Assembly (NCBI RefSeq): GCF_947179165.1
Contig: NC_077239.1
Span: 65,943,134 to 66,007,133 of the forward strand
DNA length: 64,000 nucleotides
Direction of reading: 5' to 3'
Origin: Solanum dulcamara
Lineage: Eukaryota > Streptophyta > Magnoliopsida > Solanales > Solanaceae
The notes under the pieces: model-generated
What the model was told of the DNA's origin: nothing
Database searches by the model: none
What the model saw: the letters and a program-made list of their open reading frames with translations, nothing else
Part shown: one piece after another, positions 57,546 to 64,000 of the stretch
How the letters are laid out: every line of letters starts with the position of its first letter
Numbering within the stretch: position 1 is the first letter of the stretch
Translations under genes and position numbers: made by a program

Positions 57546-57572
57546 TCCTATTCACACCTTTAAAACCCAACA

Positions 57573-57577
57573 ATCTC
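57573..57577. repeat. Copia target-site duplication, right copy (ATCTC)
   Basis: Pairs with GTCTC at 51188-51192. Confidence 0.75.
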
Positions 57578-58245
57578 TACAAACTTCATCCACGATTCTA
57601 GTGTTATCTCACATGCAATCCTAGGATCAACGATTGTTTCTGATTCTCCTGTCCTTAAACATTTCATCACACATTCGACCAAATTTACCATTCTTCAGGA
57701 AGAGAGGGATCGATAACGGCCTTCCACAGAGGACTTCAAACATTACAATACCAAAGGAATAGAAATCAGATCAGATTTCTCAATTATTTGTTGCCTCGAA
57801 TACTCTGGATCAAGATATCCAAAACTTCCTTTCACTATATTACTAACATGTGTTTCTGAACCAATTTTCGATAGCCCGAAATAAAAAACTTTAGCCCGGA
57901 GATTGTCATCAAGTAGTATATTCGAAGATTTGAAATCACGGTGGATAGTTGCCTTCTGAGAAACAGTATGAAGAAAGTGAAGTCCTTTTGCTGACCCTAT
58001 GCAGATTTCAAACCTTTGTGTCCAATTCAAATTTGGAAGACTCGAGCCATACAAATGATCCTTAAGAGTTTCATTCTCTATGTATACTCGTAAATGATTA
58101 TCATCTCATTCTTTTCATTACGTTAACCGATCAGTGAGACCAAGCGGTGATGTCTAAACTGTGACTTCATTTCGTCTTCACTCTTGAACTCGGAAAGACC
58201 TTGTTGTGATTGAGGAAATCCTGTCTTCACTGGAGTTATTAGTGT
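57573..58245 (-). pseudogene. Receptor-like kinase domain, CrRLK1L/FERONIA type
   Basis: Read on the minus strand from about 58245: PVKTGFPQSQQGLSEFKSED with the ATP-binding Lys, RHHRLVSLIG then a stop where the family has Tyr-Cys, NEKNEMIIIYEY, KDHLYGSSLPNLNWTQRF, FEICIGSAKGLHFLH and IHRDFKSSNILLDDN with the catalytic Asp. The DFG motif has become FYFG, so the magnesium-binding Asp is lost. Then GSFGYLDPEY, and after a frame change VDPRIACEITLESWMKFVE up to the Copia edge. CrRLK1L kinases are plasma-membrane receptors with extracellular malectin-like domains; neither that region nor the transmembrane helix is visible here. At least three frame changes and two stops. Confidence 0.85.
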
Positions 58246-58515
58246 TGGAATTGTTCTTTTATTTAGGAACCATTTATTTAATGTTTTGTTTGGTTTTTTA
58301 TTTTGTTGAATTGTTCAGCTCCTAATATTAGGAAGTGGGCTTATTTTTAGAGTCTGTTAGGAGTCGTAGTAGTCATGGTTTTGTAGTGTATATGCGTAAC
58401 AGAAAAGACTTTGTAAAAGTCTATATGATGACTTATCATGTTGCTATTGAACATCAGAGAGTTTCGCAGTAATCAGTTTTTTTTCTTCCTGCATTCTTCA
58501 TCGTTCTATTTGCTA
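58236..58515. mobile_element. Candidate short LTR insertion within the kinase gene
   Basis: The kinase text stops near 58240 and resumes at about 58525. Between them is TGTTGGAATTGTTC...GCATTCTTCA, with AT-rich, promoter-like sequence. The glycine-rich loop that should lie here is missing. It may be a solo LTR that replaced or split this exon; no target duplication was found. Confidence 0.35.
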
Positions 58516-58524
58516 TTTTCTATC

Positions 58525-58570
58525 AATTAGTTGCTTCCTGAACTTGTACAAGAGGGAACTGATACCCCAT
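58525..58570 (-). pseudogene. Receptor-like kinase, juxtamembrane start of the kinase domain
   Basis: GYQFPLVQVQEATN on the minus strand matches the start of CrRLK1L kinase domains (usually F.F..VQEAT.NF). It lies in the expected order upstream of 58245 and is followed by stops. The sequence further upstream, to 58735, stays open for about 55 codons but is not recognised. Confidence 0.5.
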
Positions 58571-58917
58571 ATTCGACTTGGAAATGATAGATGCTTACAA
58601 CTGTTATAATCCACTCGACAGATGATTCGGTAGACCAAAGAGATCTCACACACTTTTTATAGTTCTTCCATCGTCCAAGTTGCATATTATCTTCGCAGTA
58701 TGCTGCCCAAGGGTTGCTATTAGGCACACCAGTGAAGAGTTAACAAAGCAACAGGTGCATACCGTAAAGAGTTAAGGGACGACAGGTAAGTGTAGATAGA
58801 TATAGAAAAGGAGGACAAATTACATTACAAGTAGGATTCTTATAAAAAAAATTATTTTATTTTTGCTTTAAGGAAACCATAATCTATAAATTAAAGAATT
58901 GTAACATAGCTTCCACT
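58571..58917. other. Unassigned stretch between kinase relic and LINE tail
   Basis: No recognised feature. Confidence 0.4.
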
Positions 58918-59060
58918 TTTTTTTTTTTTTTTTTTAAATGAAGGACCCATTGGGTCTGATTTATTAAATAAAAGAAGAGATTTACAAATGTGTGTTAGTG
59001 GGTTAGCCCAAAGTACTCAGCCCATTAACATCATCAGCTAAGCTGCCTCCAAAGGCATGT
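58918..59060 (-). mobile_element. LINE 3' end with poly(A), severely truncated
   Basis: On the minus strand the sequence ends TTTATTTAATAAATCAGACCC...TTTAAA followed by a run of about 18 A (T run at 58918-58935). This is the usual tail of plant L1 elements. Only about 130 bp remain, with no domain. The 5' end and target duplication are not identified. Confidence 0.4.
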
Positions 59061-59157
59061 TATCCTAGAATAGTTTTTTTTAAGTGCCGTATTTGTAAAA
59101 CTAAATATATAAATTTCCATTAACATTAGGGTTGTGATCTGATCCTTCACGACGACC

Positions 59158-59513
59158 ATGGCTGACATATTGCCTGAATGTCTCATTCAAAAAATACTCT
59201 CTTTTCTTAGTTTTAAAGAAGCATCCAAGATGAGCATTCTCTCCAAAACATGGTTACGAGCGTGGTCAACTCTTCCCAACTTGGAATTCACTGTTATTTG
59301 TTGGGAAGGCGATACAAAGTCGGATTATTCACTGTTAGTGGACACAATCATGGAGAGATATAGGAAGGGGAAAATCCCTATAGAAAAGTATGAATTATTA
59401 GAGTTCGTGGCAGATTCTCTAAAGTCTTCCCTCTGATCGATAAGTGGCTTGACATTACACTTTAGAATGGCGTAAAAGATCTTTTTCTTAAGGCGGAGTT
59501 CATCGATGACCCC
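59158..59513 (+). pseudogene. F-box/LRR gene, N-terminal part
   Basis: ATG at 59158 in a good plant context (CGACCATGGCTG). The F-box is at residues 3-45: DILPECLIQKILSFLSFKEA then SKMSILSKTWLRAWSTLPNLE, which would bind SKP1. 93 codons are open to LKSSL, then TGA. One base over, the text continues as VFPLIDKWLDITL, TAG (usually Gln, CAG to TAG), NGVKDLFLKAEFIDDPL, up to the inserted element near 59513. So a 1-nt frameshift near 59430 and a nonsense change precede the insertion. The family is the F-box/LRR (FBD-like) group that is large in Solanaceae. Confidence 0.85.
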
Positions 59514-60631
59514 CTAAAGGTGGCACCAATTTTCACTTAAACATCTTAATTAAGTTTTATTCATTTTAGACACCTCAAATAAGGCCCGATGTGTCATTTT
59601 GATACTTTGTGCTGACTTGACACATCGTGTGTGCTGTACCCATTTTGAGCACGTGAAGAACTTTTTTAAAAATATATATATTTTTTAATTTTTTTTCTTG
59701 TTCTTCTTTTTCTCCATTTTCTAGCTACCATTTTCCAAGCTTTAATTTTTTCACAAAATCAAACCTTTCAGACTGGGTTTCAATGGGAGCACTCTAAAAA
59801 ATTCCATCATCGTTAGGCAAAATTCATCAGAATATCAAGCTTTCGACCTAAATCGTCCATTTTTACATCATTTGTCATGTAATTTTATAGTTGATTTTCC
59901 ATCTTCTTGGCGTTTTCCTCCATAACTTTGGACCTTGATTTTGTACTCTCATTGTCATTGGGCAGGAAAACTAAAAAGGAAAAGAAAATGGTGCAATCTA
60001 CACAAAAGTTGCTATAAGCATTAGATTTCCCAAGAGTCTAGCAGCAATTGTACTGACTAAGTGCCAAACACAATCAGAACAACCACCATCTCCTTCGTCC
60101 ATGCTTTTTCTGCACATAAAGTTAATATATTCTTAAATTGACTGCTTTCAGATGACAAAAAATGACAAGTGAAGTGCACAATTTAAGTTAGGTGGGGTTG
60201 GGCTGAGTGGAGGTAGAGTCGTGGAAAAGACGATGGGTGGGGTGGGTGAAGAAGACGACTAGGTGGGGGTGAGTTTTTTACTGTTTTTTCGAAAATCACT
60301 TTCTTTTAAAAGTGATGAATATCTTCTTTTTTTTAAAAAAATTATTATTTGGGTAAAAACTGCCACATGTCATCAAGTTAATGGCCACTTTTTTTTCTAT
60401 TCAAAAGTCATTATTTCAAAATTATTTTTGATATATATGTCACATGTCTTCGTTTAACTGACTACTTTGACACATCATTGACAAGTGCATTACACACACT
60501 TTAGATATTTGAGTGATTGTAAAAAAAATGTTAAAATGACACATCGATACCTTACTTGAGGTGTCTAAAATGAACAAAATTTAGTTAAGGTGTTTAAGTG
60601 AAAATTGATGTCAACTTTAGTAAAGGTGTCT
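59514..60631. mobile_element. Terminal-inverted-repeat element, non-autonomous, inside the F-box/LRR gene
   Basis: The ends are long imperfect inverted repeats of about 90-100 bp: left CTAAAGGTGGCACCAATTTTCACTTAAA at 59514, with ATTTTAGACACCTCAAATAAGG inside; right, read inward from about 60620, CTAAAGTTGACATCAATTTTCACTTAAAC with ATTTTAGACACCTCAAGTAAGG. About 1.1 kb between ends, no transposase. Long TIRs fit a Mutator-like (MULE/MITE) element. The outermost bases and the target duplication are uncertain because a second, shorter ACACCTTTA motif lies outside the right arm. Host F-box/LRR text resumes at about 60660. Confidence 0.72.
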
Positions 60632-60654
60632 AAAATGGCACGCCTTTTCTTAAC

Positions 60655-61548
60655 TTTACATCATACCCGGCGCATATTTTAATAATCTTGGCAGCAAAAT
60701 CTTTAAGAGAATTAGTGCTGCAGGGTTGTACTCTTATGCCTGTTTCGTTATCCAGTAGCATTGTGAATTGCAATTTTATGAGAAAACTTTCTCTATCTTA
60801 TGTAACATTAGACGAAAACATGCTTCAGACTCTAATTAATAGCTGTCCCTTGATTGTCTCTTTCATCCTTGAATATTGTTCGGGGTTGACAATGAAGCTT
60901 CTAAAGATCAAGTTGGATTCCGTGAAGGTCTTGAAGGTTCATCAATATAGCGGGATATTGGAGATTGATGCTCCGGATTTGGTATCACTTGACTATAAGG
61001 GGAATCAAATTCCTGAACTTAAAATTGCAAGAGAGTCAAGCCGATTAGAACACACAAAAATCATTGTTCAATGCATCAACAGTTTAAATGCTGCATGGTT
61101 CTGTAAGTTGAGGAAGTTTCTATCAAATTCATCCTCTTGGTCTCAAGTTACCCTTTAATTTTTCAATTGCGCCGAGATTAACATGACAGATTTGCAAATG
61201 GACCACATAGGTTCCCCACCGTGGGTGGACGTTTTAAATGTCAATATTCTATGGATTGATCAAGCTATAGAGTGCCCAACTTTTGTGGATGCTTTGCTAT
61301 GGAGTTGTCATCCAAGGAGACTCAACCTACTCTCAAATATTGAAACAGTGACACGTTTCATCAATCATTTAATGTATATGAAGAATTTGAGTTATTCTAC
61401 TTCTCATGGAAGCACACCTTGGCATAGTCAATTTAAAGAAATAAAAGCTTTTGATGGAAAGAATCAGTCACTACAACTCGTAAGTGAGGAGCTTGCAAAA
61501 AGGACCCTTACAGAGTGGGAGAAAGCTTATTTTATATTAGATTGGTGA
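60655..61548 (+). pseudogene. F-box/LRR gene, C-terminal LRR part
   Basis: The text resumes with YPAHILIILAAKSLRELVLQ near 60663 and runs open to 61158: LRR-type repeats with LRELVLQGCTL, MRKLSLSYVTLDENMLQTL, LIVSFILEYCSGL and VKVLKVHQYSGILEIDAPDL. A TAA after SQVTL (usually Gln, CAA to TAA) is followed in the same frame by FFNCAEINMTDLQMDHIGSP, PTFVDALLWSCHPRRLNLLS and the C-terminus LTEWEKAYFILDW, TGA at 61546-61548. Apart from that one stop this half is in one frame. The LRR half would pick the substrate of an SCF ubiquitin ligase. The gene has no intron that I can detect in these pieces. Confidence 0.85.
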
Positions 61549-63354
61549 TACAGTTAAATTGTCTCTATTTCAAATTGAACGCACTTATTAATTTCTAAAG
61601 TTTATAAATTCATTTGTCAGGATGGATTTTTTTGTTTTCCGCATCTAGCTTTAAATTCTCGCACTTCCGAAAATGCCGCATCTATTTTGTGGTTAGCGTT
61701 ATGACGTGCACATGACTGAGTAATTTTTTTTTTGCACAGTATCCAGTCAGAAAATTTTAAAAGTTGCAACAGTATGAAATTGACAACCTAATAACTTGTT
61801 ATTTTTGCCTCGCATTGAAGAAGAAAGTGTGGTGAAGAATGTTTTAAATTTGTGGAAGAAAGTGGTATGTTATCCAAAGAAAATTGAACTTCAGTTACAG
61901 GAACAAAGAATTTGATATAGTACCTATACGAATTCAATCGAGCTTTGTTACAGTAGAACCAAGCTCGAGCATGGTATATTTCCCTATAAACCACTGAACT
62001 TTGTTTTCCTTCTTTTGAGATGCTCATAAGGGCTTTTTCATTCCTTAATTATCCTACTAACAGCAGAACTTAGAGAGCTAGAGTATATATACCAGTTTTT
62101 GTATCACAAAGAGGTGCTTTGTAATTTCCTTTCAATACCATAGGGTGTCTTATAAAAATAATCCGTCTCCCTCACATGCATTAACTTCATACTTCCCGCT
62201 GCTGGAACTTTCACCAAATTGTATTGTATTCATTTGTTCAAGAGAAACAAGTGCCAAGGTGAGCTCAATTGAGCTTGCTATAGTACTAATCCGAGCTTAT
62301 GTGTGAAAATGAACATCTCTTGTAAAAAGGACATATACATGTTATGTAGAAAGTAGAAATTAAAGAGTTAACGAAAAGATGGAAAGTAGCATTCTTTTTA
62401 AACGGACGAAAAAGAGAAACAGATGAGAGTAATAAAACAGAGAGTATTCACACAACTGTGGCTGAAATTAATTTACATACACTGCAATATAAGGACTTCC
62501 ATTTCAACTTGTCTGACGCATATTGATCAAAATTTGGGGATTGAACTCAAAAGTCCCCTATATATCTATCTATATATAATACATCACAATGAGAAGGAAA
62601 AACTGGGAAAACCCATGCTTCTTCATTGCGTTCAATGCAGTCTATAGGTATTGAATTAGTTGTTCCTAACATAACTTTCACTTTCCCGAAAGATCAGCAA
62701 TACGAACAAAGAACCTCATCACGTCTCATATGACGAGTTAAAGCAGTGAAGATCTAGAAATCACCACAAGCAGGGGCAGGGCTAACCCACCGTGTAGAGT
62801 CAACATGTATCAAGCATATTTTTCATAAAAACTGCTGGCCTTGTTTAAGGCAAAAAGGTGCTTTGGTCATGTTCTAAATTGTGAAGATGAACAACATAGG
62901 TAGTTAAGTAATATGAAGTTTAGACTGCATGAAGGTGGTGCACAAATGGTATATGTAGAGCCTGTTTGGATTGACTTATTTAAATTTTTCTAAGATTTTG
63001 TAGTAATCGGGGGAAATAAAAAAAAGTGTTTTTAAGAACTTGTTTATAAGCCATAATAACAAAAATATGGTAGAAATTCTAACTAGCTAAGTTGTTAGGG
63101 TGAGGTTATCCTACACGAAAGCAAATCTGAAGGTCGTATTCAGTAAAATCTAAATTTCAAGATTCGAGGATACATATCCAAATATGGATAGGGGTGCTGG
63201 GATTCATCTAAAAAAATTCAAAATTATAAAATAGAGCTATAAAGATATTCTAAATTTTGAAAGACCTTTTGGGTTGTCCTCTCTGAGACCCCTATTTCTT
63301 CTTTCAAGCTCTCTGGTTTGTCCCCTCAAAAAGGAAAAAGATAGACATTGCTAC
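61549..63354. other. Intergenic DNA downstream of the F-box/LRR relic
   Basis: No supported gene; open frames of 60-80 codons here are scattered and unrecognised. A GAGCCTGTTTGGATTGACTT word at 62958-62977, common at the ends of Solanaceae MITEs, stands alone without a matching end. Confidence 0.5.
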
Positions 63355-64000
63355 TGTTAGAATATATGAGTCCACCACACGATTCAGGGGACCAGGTCCC
63401 TTGACACAGTCAGTCAACAGAATGCTCGAGTTAAGTGCGGAAAGTAAAATGACACACAATGTTTACGTGGAAAACCTCATCGCTCAAGGGATGAAAAAAA
63501 ACCATGACCTGACCCTCAGGATTTAGCTGTCAATCTTCATTAAGGTGCAAGAGCAAAGTAAACTATTACAACCTATTGTACCTAGTTACTAACCCTCTTC
63601 ACCCATTTGCTTGCAACAACACTATTACAAGCCTCAAGCCTAAGCAATGTAACTATTGCCCACTACACCACTGCTTCTCAATGATGTAGACTTTTCAAAC
63701 ACACTCCAAAACTAACTTTAGCAATGAAGTCACAGTAAAATAATACATATGTAAATAATCGAGATTTCTTTATACATCAGAAACTGATTTTACAATGTTA
63801 CACATAAAACTCAAACTACAACACAGCTACAACGAAGAATATCTTGAGCAGCTCTATCAGGTCCATAACTTTTGTTGAATTTCTTCTTTTCTTGAGAGAG
63901 CATCAACACACTTTTTGATTGTCAAATCTTGGAGTAAAAAACTTACTGACTTGGTTGTCCAAGGTTTTTGTATATACCTTGGAGATCCACAACCTAGGAT
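63355..64000. mobile_element. Probable LTR-type repeat, cut by the window end
   Basis: Begins TGTTAGAATATATGAGTCC and contains TTTACGTGGAAAACCTC and CTCAAGGGATGAAAAAAAACCA, words I associate with a common Solanaceae LTR family. No coding region, second LTR or primer site lies inside the window, so class and orientation are open. Confidence 0.4.

Larger units (their letters stand above)
51193..57572 (-). mobile_element. Full-length Ty1/Copia retrotransposon, inactivated
   Basis: 6380 bp, minus strand. LTRs at 57086-57572 (5') and 51193-51719 (3') start TGTTGGGTTTTAAAGG and end GGATARCA. The order gag, protease, integrase, RT, RNase H is Copia. The polypurine tract GGGGGAT precedes the 3' LTR. 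The 5' side lacks a recognisable tRNA-iMet site next to the LTR end (57085 leftward), so it either uses another primer or is damaged there. It lies in a receptor-kinase gene, on the same strand. Coding pieces are long and the damage is mostly single stops, so it is younger than the Copia element at 42010. Confidence 0.93.
57086..57572 (-). repeat. 5' LTR of the Copia element
   Basis: 487 bp. TATA box at 57397-57404. Near-identical to 51193-51719 apart from repeat number and scattered changes. Confidence 0.93.

Overview
This window is plant nuclear DNA that is almost entirely transposable element, with no intact protein-coding gene that I can support. The host is most likely a member of the Solanaceae. 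The strongest reason is a SINE of the tRNA-derived TS type at 20354-20534, a family described from tobacco and its relatives; the Tekay-like Ty3/Gypsy elements, the DUF1985 remnant and the F-box relics fit that reading. Genus cannot be decided from sequence alone.

Layout. 1-20.7 kb: an old plus-strand LTR-like repeat (here family B) begins at 1156 and is interrupted by minus-strand LTRs of a second family (family A, edge TGTCACGCCCC): LTRs at 3605-6638 and 6954-9246, then a full-length Tekay-type chromovirus at 9951-19924 with two LTRs, primer-binding site, polypurine tract and a gag-pol reading frame broken by eight stop codons and a 1-nt deletion. The TS SINE sits in the last family-B piece. 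20.7-26.7 kb: non-coding DNA with two hairpins and a 132-bp tandem duplication, then a solo family-A LTR with a perfect GATAA target duplication. 26.7-38.8 kb: a patchwork of a hAT-like non-autonomous element, a DUF1985 pseudogene, two inverted partial copies of a third Gypsy family (C), a truncated LINE and a further LTR remnant. 38.8-39.5 kb: a hAT-like MITE with an 8-bp target duplication. 39.5-42 kb is AT-rich and quiet.

41.7-61.6 kb is the most informative part: three host genes, each broken by a mobile element. A minus-strand F-box gene (47446 to 41747) is split by a Copia element (42010-46512). A minus-strand receptor-like kinase of the FERONIA/CrRLK1L type (about 58570 to 51163) is split by another Copia element (51193-57572). 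A plus-strand F-box/LRR gene (59158-61548) is split by a 1.1-kb terminal-inverted-repeat element. The first two insertion sites can be read to the base from the target duplications. All three genes also carry stops or frameshifts. The last 2.4 kb is intergenic and ends in a probable LTR-type repeat.

I found no CRISPR array, operon, functional tRNA or rRNA gene, and no evidence of a new multi-gene system. What stands out is the legible insertion history, the modular LTRs (one shared edge with different repeat-rich tails), and the strong excess of C-to-T/G-to-A changes among the stop codons that killed the elements and genes.
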